Assembly: GCA_016859345.1 (NCBI GenBank)
Contig: CM029111.1
Span: forward strand, 15,396,714-15,460,713
Reading direction: 5' to 3'
Length of the DNA stretch: 64,000 bases
From: Istiophorus platypterus
Taxonomy: Eukaryota > Chordata > Actinopteri > Istiophoriformes > Istiophoridae
Each line of letters begins with the position of its first letter. Position 1 is the first letter of the stretch. The position numbers and the translations under genes are program-made. The notes under the pieces were generated by a model. The model saw only the letters and a list, made by a program, of their open reading frames with translations. It did no database searches and had not been told where the DNA came from. Positions 23,066 through 36,628 of this stretch are shown one piece after another.

Positions 23066-25009
23066 TACCATAATGCAGGAGAATGGATGGTTTAAGCATG
23101 TCTCTGTGTGGGTGTGCATATGTTTAAATGTCAGGAAAAGAAGTGTGTGTGTGTGTGTGTGTGTGTTCTCCAGTGAGGCCCGAGATGGCCCAACTCTCAA
23201 CATCAGCAGCACTACCACCCTCTGTCAGCTATAAATAACCTAGGTGGCACAGCAGGGGACGTTGTGACAGCGTTTGATAATGAAGGAGAAGAATAAGGGC
23301 AGGGAGAAAGAAAGAACTAGAGAGACAGGGAAAAGACAAGGCACGAATGGGAGGGAGAGGGAGAGAGATGAAGGGCACTTGCGGGTTGGCTGGCTGAGGC
23401 AGAGGGATGGGAGAAAGAGTGATGAGGGAAAGAGGGACAGCTGGAGGAGTGTATGACTTAGACAGAGCAAAAAAAAGAGAGACAGAGTGCAAGGTCATCC
23501 TCTCACACTCCTAATGAAGTGACACAGCATCGCAGGGCAGGTGGGAAGAGGCTGATAGCCATCAGTGCATCTGACATACTAAGTAGGCAGACGCGGCGGA
23601 GGCAGACAAGGGCGGGGGGGGGGCGCAAGGACGGAGTAGGGGGCGAGGGGATGAGAGGGGAGGGAGAAACACGGCAGGATAGAGGGAGAGATGAAAGGGG
23701 GAGGAGAGGCGATGCGGAGGAGAGGAGGAGCGGCTGCAGGGGAGCGTGGCGGCACGGCGAACCCCGGAGACGGGCGACGTGCGAGGCTGTCAGCGCGCGG
23801 TGATAGATTGCCGTCCTCTTCGGCTTATCTCCGCCTTTAACACACTCAACAACTGGCTGGCCGGGGCCCACAGGTTAGGAGCCATGTCGGGCGGCTGCGG
23901 CGCGAAGGAGTTATTTAGACAATGGCGTCCATCGCGGGGAGAGCGGGAGAGGAAGGGAGGAAGCAGACGGATTAATCGTACTCCACGGCCGCTCTCGGCG
24001 TCTGTGTCTGGCACATCACCGTGATGTGTGCGATTTGTTTTATTCCACTGTTCCAACAACGATTATTTATAAAAAAAAATGTTTTAAAAATGGCTGGAAA
24101 GTTACTCGGTTTTAGTCTGACGCTGTCATGCTGCGAGAGCAAAAATATAACGGCGTCTAATGCAATCACCAGTAATAGCTCAGCACTTCAGCCGATATTA
24201 CTGCTGATTTCTCACTAAGGGCGTACCACAGACATCCGAACCAAATTATTTAAAATCTCAAATCTCTCTTTATTAACATTTATACGGCGTACTTCGCCAG
24301 AATATTTTGATTGCACAACTGGTATTTAAAAGTTGTCTCTCGGGTTACCTCGAGGACAAGAGCCCCCCCCTCCACTCAGTGCATGCACAAACACAGTGTT
24401 TGTTATGGCAGCTGACTGTGAGATGATGACTCTGTTGCAAGGCATGACATGAATTACACAAGTAAAGAAGAGTTTGTACTGAGACTAAAGTCTGTTTCCC
24501 ATATTTATTAAATCCTTTATTCCCACTTATTCCACGGATGAAACGGGCTTTTGATGTTGAGCTCATAACTGCTAGTCATCTGAATGAGAAGCGATGCCGG
24601 TGAATATTATTAGTATTCGGCGTGTCGAGTCCTCTGTCTTGCTCTCCGGGGGCCAGGGAGGATCCAGGCAGACAGACACACATGCGCTCACATTCCGAAA
24701 CGCTCTCGACCGCCCTGGGGATCTCACCCTGCATGTTTCAAGGATGCAGCCGCGGCTCGGCCCGGCGGAGTAGCAGCCGGATCGGGACCCGGCGCTCGCT
24801 CGGCGTCTTTCACGAATGTGTCAGATTCGGCCGGGAGTTCGTACTCTCGGCTGGACTGCGAACAGCGGGGCCCTATAAACACGAATGTCTGCATGAAGCA
24901 GGATGACGAGCGGCGGGGTGGTGATATCACATCACTGGTCACTGAGTGTTGGAGTTTGCTCTTGAAAAAAGGGATTTGCCATTAACATTTTTTGTTACAC
25001 CAACCGTAT

Positions 25010-25210
25010 TACAAGCATTATTGCCGACCTAGTGACTTTGTCGCCAGGTTTCGTGACTTTCAGACCCCTTTATCGACTTTTTCAAAAAAATTTCCGAAAA
25101 AGAACCTAGTGACAAATCTGGCAGCTTTTTGGCCAAACCTTAGCTACTTTCTGTTAAAGAGAGTCGCCAGTACGTCCTTGTCCCGTCGGCTGACAACAGA
25201 AACAGAGAAA
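25010..25210. repeat. possible old dispersed repeat with GACTTT motifs
   Basis: GTGACTTT, GTGACTTT, CGACTTTT, GTGACAAA and GCTACTTT recur every 20-40 bases, ending with GAGTCGCCAGTAC. This resembles a non-autonomous repeat I recall loosely from teleost genomes. The class is unknown and no terminal repeats are evident. Confidence 0.35.
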
Positions 25211-26938
25211 AGTGTGAATGAGAACAGCTTTATCTGGGATTTGACTGGATTACCTTGATGTATATGTGAGCACAGAGTAGGAGAGGAGCAAACAGATAGA
25301 GGCCTGAAACCAGCTGACGCTAGACCGAATGCAAATACCACATGATTATGTCATGTATATGCTAATTAGGGTATTACATCATCATCATTTTTCAAGTGAG
25401 CTGTAGCTGCCCTCCATTGAAAGTAATTGTTAACAGTAGTTCCACAACAGTGTTTTAACTATGTTCTCAATTTTGCACATTGACAATATACAGTCCAGCC
25501 ATTTACTACGTTTTGACCCAACCTTGTTTGATATGGACAGTTAGAATTTAAATTATTTGGAATTCAATCTCTGATTCAATCTCTCCAACATTCAAGGCTG
25601 GACCTGCTCGAGTGGCATTTGTTTTATTAGCCTAGATGGAACAGCATGTGCTTACATGTATCATACTAAGTGTTCTCCCTGTGAGGAAATTCTCTTTCTG
25701 CACACACTGTAAAATCGCAGCAGCCATCTTCAAACCAGCTCCCTCACACTGCCGCTCAATGGAAAACATCTATTTGACCTTTATCTTATCGTTAATCTAA
25801 ATGTCACCTCGAGCTACACTTGAAGTTAGACATCCAGGACATCACGAGATCTATCTCGTCTAAACTTCACTTGTTCCCATGTGTCTGGCTGATGCCGTCT
25901 GGGGCCGAGCGCATGGTGATGGGAGACGGCAAGAACAAAGGAGGGATGATATCAAACAGAAACCAGGGCAGATTTGGCTCCAGTTGCATTTCCTACTCTG
26001 AATAACAAAGAGGCCCTCTGTGTTTGGCACAGTGGGAAAGAGAGAATACAGAGAGTGCAAGAGAGAGACTGACACTGAATGAGAGAGAGAGAGAGAGAGA
26101 GAGTGCGGGAGGGAGAGAGGGAGACAGAAATTGGGAGAGAGTAATATTTGCTTAGCGGGGCCATGCTCCAGAATCTGGGCTCTCGCTCCCTCCAGTCCTC
26201 ACACCTGTGTGTGTGTGAGTGTGAGTGTGTATTGTGGCGAAGCTGAGAATCATAGGATGTGCGAGACCTTTGTGAATACAAACATGGAGACATGCACCCG
26301 CAGGGACTCGCATGCACAAACACACAAACACTCACACACACACACACACACACACTCACACGCACATGCTCCCTCAGATTTTCCATTTGCATAGGTACCG
26401 ACATAATGCACAGGCTCCCGCAATCACACGTTCACTCTGCACAAGAAACACTATAATTACAGACACAGGCAAGCACCCGTCTCCCATTCAGTATTCAAAT
26501 GGAATCTCCATAAGGCTTTTCGGAGGCTTTTCATCTAGCCTTTCTCTCTCACCCGCACACATATAGATTACACCTACTGCATATGTATAGATCCTCCGTG
26601 GATGACTCTTACATATTCACTGCCTACTCCAAGTTATCGCTCAGAATGTGAAAGAACTTTACGCTCCCCTCTCATTCTCATTTGTTTCTCTCCCACACCA
26701 TCATTCAACCCCCCCCCCCCCCCCCCCAGCCCGAAAAAAATGTTTAATGGCTCCCTGTTTCATATTCGATCCATAGCCCTGTCGTGTTAAACTGTGCTTT
26801 TGTTTTGGAGATGTAATGACAATAAGATCCACCATATTAATGATGTGGTGGGGATTGGCCCAGTGCAAGGCAGTGCAGTGGAACTGATGAAAAGACCTGG
26901 CTCACTGACTTTCTCTTCTCCAGGAGCAGTATGAGTGA

Positions 26939-26941
<3 letters not shown>

Positions 26942-27023
<82 letters not shown>

Positions 27024-27046
27024 TGAGTGAGTGTGTGTGTGTGTGT
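26942..27046. repeat. (GT)n microsatellite, 105 bp
   Basis: About 39 pure GT units, then a GAGT-interrupted end. Confidence 0.98.
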
Positions 27047-29087
27047 CTGCCTTCCAATAGGGTACTGTATCATTACTGACAGTCCTGAAATACATAACAG
27101 CAGGTTTTCATCTCAAGATTTATCTTCAGACATCTGTGTATATCCACTGGGTGCCTCCACTGAAAAACCTCAAAAACATGTATGTTGCGTCATCTTTGGA
27201 TTTTTCACAGGACCCGCACTTTGTGTCTTTGTGCGTCCTGCAGTTGTGCAGATCCATCATATGGTCTATTTGCTAGATCACATGCTTCAGTCATGTTTTT
27301 CTCAGTGTATGTGTGTGACTGACTGCGTCTATATTTAGACCAATAATCCGGCGGTTTCGGCACTTGGACGGGCAGCGATGTCGGCTGCGAATGCAGTCCT
27401 GCATCTCCCCGAAACGTCTCACGCTCCCGAAACACCTCGCTGCATTTTAATATTGCATCAAAAGCTGCAGATTTCAAACCGAATACCACATCTTGCACCG
27501 CTTGAACAAAGCACACTTAGGTATGTACTACATGGCATCTGCATAAGTTTCACATGGTAAAGCACGGAGGGGGCTTTAAGCTCCAACTATAAGCCCTACT
27601 TTACACACAGCCAGATACACTGTGCCTATAGTAAGGACATAATAATTCCAGCAGAGGCTTTACTCAAACAGGTAGAAAGAGTATTCATGTGTGAATGGCA
27701 GTTGGAGCATAGCTAAACCACTGGTGCTGCTGCCAGCTCATGCAAATTCATTTAGTTGGATCCGCATGAGTGTGTGGCCTGTCCTCAACCTAAACCGACT
27801 GGTCTCTCTCCCTCTGCGTCTTTATGTCTTTTGTTTTGTTTTCCGGCCCGAGAACGCGAAAGGGCCTCACCTGGTTCTTTGAACCCGGCCGACCGGTCCT
27901 GCATTCTTGTGCGTGTCTGTGTGTGCCGCTCCGCGGTCCAGGCCCCGGCGTGGGGACCGTACAGTGCGAGCGCGCCCGACACCGTGGCAAAAACATGAGG
28001 ACTTGGGCAGCGCCGGCTCCCTTTGTTGTCATTTTATCGACACAATGCAGTGCACTGGGATAAACGGCGACGGCTACTCCAGTGGCCAATGCGGCGTTTC
28101 GGCGGGGTCCTGCATTATCAACATTTTTACGAGGCCTTTTCATTCCCTTTGTCGTGTATTGTGCCTTTATGGCCGCTGGCACCCAGCAGTAGAGCTAGCA
28201 CTCATCACTGCACGGCTGAGAACCGGCTACTGCATTGATGCCGTTTGCTTTGGTCAGCAGCCAGTATGCAGAGCCCAGGCTATGATGTATAATTCATAGC
28301 GAACAATCAAGATTTAACATCTGGAAGGGTTTTGAAGTGATACCTGTGGCGTAGCCTTAGTTCTGCCCTGAAAAGGTTTTTGAAAACAACCTAATAAATT
28401 AAAAAAAAAAACAACAAAAAAACTACACACACAAAAAAAATAAAAGTGGTTTTATCACGTTCTGATTAAATCCCAAGAAAAGAGGCAGCTGTTGTCTTTG
28501 TAATGGAGCTCAATGGTTTTCGTAATGTTTTATGGCTGTGGCATGCACACCAGCGCATAATAGACCTCAACGGATTTAATAGTGTTTCCAGTGAAATACT
28601 GGCCCTCTAATTGCAAGCTCTTTGTACGGATGAGTGTGAAATTCTCGCTAGCATGACCGGCTGAGGGATACCGAGCTAGCTTGTGAGACAGACTCGTCTT
28701 TCATGGACAAACACACAGTCCTCCCCCTATAGAGGCTTTCCGCCATGTGCCGCTGTCACTCTCCAATACACTCTTGGCTCTTTAGCAAGCATTAAACCCC
28801 CCTCAGCCTCCAATCCTCGTACGCCATCCTTCCTCCCTTAGCCAGCTGTACGGAACGGCAACATTACAGCTCACAGATTATCAGGAAAGAAAAGAGGGCC
28901 TCTTTTTTTTCCAATCTGGCAATTTCTCTCAGGTGCTCAGCTGTGAAATTTGAAATCCATGCATGGATTCTTTCTTCTTCTTTTAAACCTTTTTTTTTTT
29001 TGTATGAGGCCTCTTCTCAACCTGTTCTCCCTCCGAGCAACCCCCTCCCGAGAGTTTCCTGTCTCTCCTCCCTCCTTCCACTAATAC

Positions 29088-29140
29088 CCCCCCCCCACAC
29101 ACACACACACACACACACACACTGACCCCCCCCCCCCCCG
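29088..29140. repeat. compound poly-C/(AC)n/poly-C
   Basis: Poly-C, then about 12 AC units, then TGA and a second poly-C run, all on the + strand. Confidence 0.95.
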
Positions 29141-31860
29141 ACCCTTTGTTTGGCTGGTGTGGTTAGATTGGGAGGAAATGGGTTCGGTGCTTATCGAGAC
29201 GGGAGGAAATGGGATTCATTCACACCTCGTCCAGACTTAGATGAGCTGACATGCCACCGGCTCATCATTATGCAGGACTTTAGTGTGTATGACATGCTGA
29301 TTTCATGTGTAAACGGACGTGGGACACGTGATGGTTTTTCCCGTAGCCGGGCCGTCCGCTGTGCACTGTAGGTGTTCCAGACTGTGCAGACTTGGAAGGA
29401 GCGGCGAGTGTCGGTGGAGACGCCATTTGTTTCCTGGGTTTACTCTTGACACCCTCCCTAACAGGCAGATGGGACTAGCTCGTGTCCAGGCCACTCTTTC
29501 AAAGCCTTAAGCATGTGCGCCTGTTCTTGTGGGTTTCTCCTGATGTTTTGTTTTTTTGGGGGGTTTTTATGTTTTTTTCCACTAGAAGCCCAACTTATTT
29601 TAACACTTTATTTCATAGCTTACCGGAAGATGGTCACTTCCTTATCTAAAAGAAAAGGAACAATAATCCAACGGGGAGGACAAATAAAGTCAAAATGGTA
29701 AAGGGACAAAAGATTAGTGCTTTGTGTCTACTTCTCTTGAGCCCTTCCTTCCTTTCCATTATTTGTTGCTTTGCTGTGAGGGCTGAGTCGTGAAGTGGTG
29801 TTTCCGGCGACTACCGCTACCGCGTCTTGCCTCGCCATCCCATGACCTTGCGCTGGCCCCCCGGGGGAAGTCTGGTTAGCCCGCAGCTGCCGGAGAGCGA
29901 ACAAGACCGGGGTTTTGACCGTTGACCCTCGTCTCATTGGTGTTTCTCGCCGACCCGTCCGTCAGTGACTCATCGAACAAAGAGTCCAGATAACTGGGGC
30001 TGCCGGCCACTACAGCACAGAGGAGACAATAAGGAGGCAGCTTTCAGGATGAAGGAGCAATCGGCGGAATGAGTTGAATTCAGTTAGCAACGCTGTAAAG
30101 TCCCACGGTCTTCTCAGTCCTTCTCAAGTCTTTTTATTTTCACACAGTAGAGTTTCAAAAACCGGAATGCTGAATATTCTACTCTACCACATCTGACTGT
30201 GAGATGCCTTTCTGCATCCCACAGGGTATGAGAGACGTCTTTCGCTCGCAAGTTTCCTGAATGTTCCCTGATTTCCACATTGTAAACGCGGTCGGGTTTT
30301 GCATCAAACGAATATAAGTTAAGAAGAATATATTACCTGACTGAGGCCTTCAACTGAGGTCAGATGAGGTTTGTTTTTAAATGGTAAAAACCGACAACGC
30401 AAGCGGTGCGGGATAGAGGGCGACCATAAAGTCACGACAGGGGTGACCCGTCACGCTTGGGAAAACTGCGATGCCGGGGGCCAAACATCTGCAACCAATT
30501 CCACCTTCATTGGAGCTGATCATTAGAGGGGAACCGTGGCCACCGCCTGCTAGCATCTGCCTGTTTTTTTTTTTCGGACACAGACAGAGCGACTCTGGGA
30601 CGGCTTTCTATCGGTCAGACAGCAGACGCTGGCCTTGATAGATCGGCAGTCGTGTTTTATCACGGACGCAAGTGCGGCGGCAGCAGGGTCAGCCTGGCAG
30701 CGGAGGGGCTGGAGGGCCAGCAGATCAATGGAACGGCAACCCAGGGTCTTTGCAGTTGGATGGTGGTTGGGGTGGGGGGCGGTACGAGGACGTGAGGTTC
30801 TGTCTTTAGCTGCAGCTTGGAAACTCTGGCGTAGATCCCTCGGCGCTTCCCCTGACAGCCTCACTTGTTATTGACACCTGGACAAATTAGGATAAATTCT
30901 CCTGTCAATAAGCACATCCAATGTTATTGATGATGCAATTTAGCTTTTCATTGTGGAGAAACGGCTTTCATCCCCGTCCCCCTTGTCAAGCTCCCTTAAT
31001 CCGCGGCCTTGTGTGTGTATATGTGTGTGCGTATATCTACATACGTGCGTTTGTGTGTCCTTGTCTAGTTTGACAACATGTTGCTTCAGTGCCGTTGTAG
31101 TTTACATTGCGTGTATATTTTCAGCAGCCAGTATTTAGTAGCTTCTATCTTTAAATTTTAAATCAATGCATTCATATGCGTTCAATCATTATTAGTGTTT
31201 CACACTCATCCTATCTATTCATATGCGTGTTGTTTGCATCATGTCTCGATCCATCCTTCCTCGACTGCCCGGCCACTCACCCCTCATTTCATTCTACGGT
31301 TTAACATGGACCATTAAAGGGTCCTATACTCACTCATTGCAGCAGCCCCTCTCTCTAATGGTTTATTTTTCAGTGACGTGGTTTCGTATCACATGACGCT
31401 GCAGCTGTTGAAAAGAAAGCTGTAGTTGGAACCACATTTTGAAAGAAAAATGACCAACCTGCTTATAGTTCCCAGCCCTATTTCCTGGCCTGACTCAGAC
31501 GGGTTGGAAGGTTTATGTGCCTGTACAGTGTGTTTACATACACGACCCGTGCCTTCAGTTTAAATGCCCGTTCGCTTCGGCGTCGTATGTGCTCTCTCTC
31601 AGCGCCGTGAGGTCAGGGGCCGTGGGAAGTCCAAGGGTTACAACCAAATCTGTTCATCAAAGCAGAAGGGGTCACTCAACAGGTCAGTCAGAGACGCCCC
31701 CCCACCCCACCCCTTCAATGAATTGTGTTTTTATAGCATCAGTTTTCTTGACCGATGCTAGTCAGCTACTTCTTTCTCTTGATGACAGATAACAGTGTCC
31801 TTTCCCCTTTCGACTATGTCCTGGTTATGTTTTACACGTCTGAATGCTGAGCTCTGTTTG

Positions 31861-32050
31861 CTCCCCTTTGCGCCAGCCTACCTCACAAAGGCGCCTCATT
31901 TGCATGAGTCCCTGAGCAGGCATTGTTAATTGACTTAAGCCAGGATTAGTGTTAATCAGGTTTTGTGCCCTGGAACCGTTGGCCAATCCTAACCTCATTA
32001 TTTGATAGCAGCACACGTCCTGTCAGCCCCCATCAAGCTGTTAATTAATA
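31861..32050. promoter_or_regulatory. candidate conserved noncoding element
   Basis: A simple-repeat-free stretch holds the exact POU octamer ATTTGCAT (31898-31905) plus TTAATTGA, GTTAATC, CCAAT and TTAATTAA sites within 190 bases. This motif mix is typical of neural developmental enhancers. Conservation cannot be seen from one sequence, so this is inference. Confidence 0.35.
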
Positions 32051-33254
32051 GAAGCCTGTGCGCCCAGGTCCCTGCCCGAACCCCCTGTCTTACCTCCCAT
32101 TTCCCCATCCATCAATCCACCCTCTCTCCCCCTACCCCCCTCTCCCACCTTCGCACCCAACTCCCTGCCATATCAGCAGAGGTCAATACATAGTAACGCG
32201 CCGCGCAAGCTGTGAATTCAGGGAACTGGGCCCGGCAGAAGGTGTTAGCCGACCGTGCAGCTGTCGGCAAACAAGTGCCCCGTAGCGTCACGTCTGCTCC
32301 AGGTGAAAATGCTTTCCAAGCGGACTCCAAGTGTCGCCTCCAGTTGGAAACGGACTCCGAGAACCGCGTGAGAGACCCTGTGGTGGGTTTGTTTGTGTCT
32401 GGCTCTATGATCATGTGTGTGTCTGCGAACCCCTTAATGCTAGCTTAAACCCCGCGGCCGTCTCCCGCCCCAGCACCCCCTCACCACCACGGGAGTCTCT
32501 CACTGGCCCTCTGACATAATATGAGATAATGAGGAAAGGGATACCTGATCCTCAGACTCTCTGACACCTCCGTCTCTGTCTGTCTGCAGTCTCCCAGTTT
32601 TCCATTAGCCAGCTGGCTGTTGAACCCACAAACATAGCTGCTCAAGGGTTTTTTATATATATATATATGGAAAGGGCTGCATTTTTCTTAGACTGTTGAG
32701 CAATGGGTATTTCTTGGGAAATTCTAGACAGGATTGATACATGTTGGAATAGATCGATGTGTCATAAACAAATTAAAACCAATTAGAAGTAGACATTGAA
32801 CGGAGGTGGTCAGTCTTAGGCAGAAAATCATCCCGCTAAGTAACTCTCGTAGCAAACCTGTCCTTGAACTTGTTTTAAGCCCCTCGTTATCCGGAATATG
32901 TGCTATTAATCACCGATTAAGCTCCGGTTTCAGTCCACTTGATATTGTGTCGCCGGATTTGGAATAACTTTCCCTCTTCCTCCTCCCTCCCTTTCGTTGA
33001 TGTGAGGCTGTATATATGCGCTCTCATACTTTATGGGTAGGCGTGGAGAGTGTGTAGTACGTGTGTGCATTGTGTGCACGCGGACTCAGTCGCCGTGAAT
33101 ATGAGCCACAGAAACAGTCCAAGAGCTGTCCTGCCAGAATAATAAGCTCTATAATTAAAAGCCGCGAGTGTGTCCCCCCTTCTCTCTTTCCGTCTCTTTC
33201 GCTCGAACTGTCTGTCTGCCTCTATAATGGCACAGCATTTGTCTTTTTCCTCCC
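32051..33254 (+). other. intron, nothing recognised
   Basis: I see only ordinary intronic sequence with a pyrimidine-rich stretch near 32090-32165 and a short TA tract at 32655-32668. Confidence 0.6.
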
Positions 33255-33370
33255 TTTGCCTGTGCAGAATGCTCATGACATTTATTGTGAAACTAATGGC
33301 AGTGCTTCACTCCTCCTAATTGTAGGCTTTAATTGCAATAATTATTTACAAGCCTAATTAGGGCCTAGAG
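33255..33370. promoter_or_regulatory. candidate conserved noncoding element, homeodomain-site cluster
   Basis: Within about 115 bases lie CTAATGG, CTAATTG, TTAATTGC, ATAATTATT and CTAATTAGG, giving five TAAT-type homeodomain cores with no simple repeat. An exact ATTTGCAT octamer follows at 33535. Function is inferred from the motifs only. Confidence 0.35.
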
Positions 33371-34106
33371 AGTGTCAGGGAGAGACACGAGTGCCGGTTG
33401 AAGGAATCGCGACAGGGTTTGTCAGGAGCCTGGCAAAGAGTAAAGTGAATAGAGTGGTAATGTTTGGTCTATAATTGGGGGAGGCCATGTCTGCAAGTCT
33501 CTCTTCCCTTTTCTCTTTTTTTTTCCCACCCCTCATTTGCATCCCTCCTTAATGCTGAAGATGAGGCTGCATTCAGGAATCGTAGCGTAGTGGGTTTTGT
33601 AGCCGGGCCCACATTTCAGTGGGCGAGCAGCAGGCCCGGTCCCCGGCACCGCGGTGAAGGTGTGAGTGTTTTGTTTTTGTTTTTGTTTTTTTTTTTGGAG
33701 GTCTCAGGTTGACTCCGCCGACTGATCCCTTCCTGTTTGAGAGAGGCTGACAGCTCACTTCGCTACGCCACCAGCTGCCTCCTGAAGGGGCGAGCGAGCG
33801 TGGATGCGCGCGCACACACGTGTGCGTCTTGCGAGCGTTTGTCACCGAGTACATTTGTTGATGTGTGTCTTCTAACAGGGGTGGGTTCATTTGCTGCAGT
33901 TTGGCAGACCCTCAGGAGGTCTTTTTGTGTGTGTGTTTGTGTGTGTGTGTGTTTTACTGTGTGATGTGGTCATGCTGCCAGGGCTGCAATATGCTCTTTG
34001 TCTGTCCTTCACAAGGCCAGCCTCAGTAAACAGGCTACAGCAGGAGAGGTGCTGGTTTGTGATGGGCTACCCATGGCAGCTCAACCCTTTCTTCTTTCCC
34101 AATGGA

Positions 34107-34110
<4 letters not shown>

Positions 34111-34182
<72 letters not shown>
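34111..34182. repeat. compound (AC)n(CT)n microsatellite
   Basis: About 19 AC units join directly to about 17 CT units. Confidence 0.97.
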
Positions 34183-34183
<1 letters not shown>

Positions 34184-35600
34184 TCTGTCTCTGTTTGTGC
34201 AAAACATTCCCCAATTTTCCCCACTTCTTTCCCCCCCTTTCCCCTCTCTTCTTCCCCTTTTCTTCTCTCCTGTCAGCGCGACGTCCGATGGGAGGACTCA
34301 ATCCCACAATGCCATTCTCCTCTCCCCTGTGGCTCACTTTGACAAAGCTGTCAGCCTGAGCCCTAGTGATGGATGCAGTATTGTACAGTGGCAGTGTGTC
34401 TGTGTGTGTGTGTATGTGTGTGTGTGTGGTTTTCTGCATGCATGCACTACTAAAAATAGTCGCATATCCTATTTTGGATCCACTCTGGGCAGAAGAATTA
34501 TAGATATACTTACATAAACCTGTACAATCTACCATATATATCATCTACAGATGTGTGTGTGTGTGTGTGTTCCCCGGATCCTCAGTTTACCCTTGGGAAT
34601 CTTTTCGTCAGTGTTGACAGAACTTGTATGTGGTCCCAAATCTGCATTTTTGCTAAAGAGTAAATGACATCATTCACATAAGAGGCTGCACATGACAAAT
34701 ATTAGGAAAAAAATAAAATGCTTGCTGTCAGTCTTAAAGATGGTGAGCAAAGCCGTCGTCGGATGTGCCAGAACACACACACACACACACACATCACACA
34801 CAGTCTTACAGACAAACATTGAATGAAGATGAATGTGCAGGGATGGATAACATATCTCCTAATGCAATATTTGAGGAAAAATATTAGAAAGAGCATGGAC
34901 TAGATAAGGCCGGTGATTTAAACCATGCGTCTGCCGACAGCCTGTTGAAATATTACCCTTCTTGCTGACTTGTAAATCGGATATTTGGAGCCAGGAGGAT
35001 CACATGGTGGTAATAGATAGGGCCGCGGACTGACGGATGTGTGGCTGTGTGGGGAGGGGGGCAAAAAAAAAAGAACAAACTACACAACAGATTCGCGGTG
35101 GACAAACCTTGTTACCTACCCTCTGAATGGAGGCGGCATCCAGAGCTGTTTAAAGTTCACACAGAACTGAAAAAAGAAAAGGAAAAAAAAAAAAACAACC
35201 CACCGTATACCTCAGAGGCAAAACACTTATTTATTTCACACTTTTTCAAAAGCAACTGGGGAGCAGTTAATTTGGCTGCACAGAAGCAGCTGTCTGAGAG
35301 CCGTGGGATGAGAGAGAGAGAGAGACGGAGGGTGGAGAGAGAAGAGAGGGAGACAGAGAGAGAGACTAAGAGAGTGAGACACAAAGGCAGTTTGGGCTCA
35401 TTATGTTGATTTTTTTTCTCCCCCCCACTCTTCTGCCAAACAAAGACAGCCAGGCACTTTTTAGACACAGCGATGGAGATCAGTCACTGCTTTCTTTCTT
35501 CCTTCTCACCCCACGGAGTTTCTTTATAGGCAAATCTAATAATTTTTTTTCTCTTCCACTGCAGGATCGTGTTTGCCCAAAGCCTTTGTCTCTGTACAAC

Positions 35601-35635
35601 CCGTCCGCCACAACATTAAAACAGGTTGACGGTTT
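35601..35635. mobile_element. possible fragment of a DNA-transposon terminal repeat
   Basis: CCGTCCGCCACAACATTAAA followed by ACAGG resembles the ATCCGCCACAACATTAAAAC end that I recall from a fish Tc1-like family. Only about 30 bases match and no partner end was found. Confidence 0.3.
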
Positions 35636-35723
35636 CAAATTTTTACATCATACGTATATGTATATATGAGGTAAACATGCAGCATATATAAAGAATATTT
35701 ACATAAACTTGGTGGTCATTATT

Positions 35724-35747
35724 TATATATATATATATATATATATA
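35724..35747. repeat. (TA)n microsatellite
   Basis: About 12 TA units. Confidence 0.95.
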
Positions 35748-36039
35748 AATGGTAATTGTTTTAATGGTGCAGCTGATCGATGTATATTTCTAATGCAATG
35801 AAATCAGATTAAATCATTGGCACCATTATAGGTTCTGAGTAGGTCTTTCGGCCTGAGTAATACTTGTAAGCTTTCATTAACATATCACGGGTGAAGTCCG
35901 GCAGAGGAGGGTCTTGTGCGTGATGCACATGCAAACGTGCATGGCACACATGTGCAAACACGCCTGCTCTCATTCTCGCAAACAAGGTCCTTACCGATAA
36001 ACAAGCTGACCCACACTCAAACGCACACAAACACACACT

Positions 36040-36042
<3 letters not shown>

Positions 36043-36094
<52 letters not shown>

Positions 36095-36220
36095 ACACAA
36101 AGACACCCAGTTTGGGAGTAGATGGAGTGTCCCTCGCCACCTAAGCCCCGTTATCGATGCTCCTCCCCCCTATCTGTCTCCCTTTCTCATGTACACAGAC
36201 TAACATTCATCCAGGCACGA

Positions 36221-36272
<52 letters not shown>

Positions 36273-36574
36273 ACACTTATGCACAAGCAACAGCCCTAAG
36301 AGCAGTGGGGTGTAACCAAACCCTTCATTTGTATGTACATCATGTACACTGGGAGAGATGCTGAGACAAAGAGAACAAACATGCTCACACGCACATCGCA
36401 CACATACTGTTACACACACAGACACAAATCTTACACACTCAGACATGCACAGCGGAGTCCCCCTGTAAATCAGAATTCATTTTCAGTCTGCCTCCCCCTC
36501 CAAATCAATACCCCCATTGGTCGACAGACAGCCTTAAGTGTGCCAGGGAGGCTCCCTGGCCTTCACACCCTCCC

Positions 36575-36628
<54 letters not shown>

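Larger units (their letters stand above)
22988..31860 (+). other. 23.6-kb intron, first part
   Basis: No exon is seen. 23013-23065 is a TA-rich repeat just after the donor. Further repeats are (GA)-rich purine tracts 23280-23720, (CA)n 26333-26360, poly-C 26709-26727, long (GT)n 26942-27046, and a compound C/AC/C repeat 29088-29140. 25025-25165 contains a recurring GACTTT-type motif that looks like an old dispersed repeat. 28440-28660 is free of simple repeats and AT-motif-rich, and is a candidate regulatory stretch. Confidence 0.6.
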
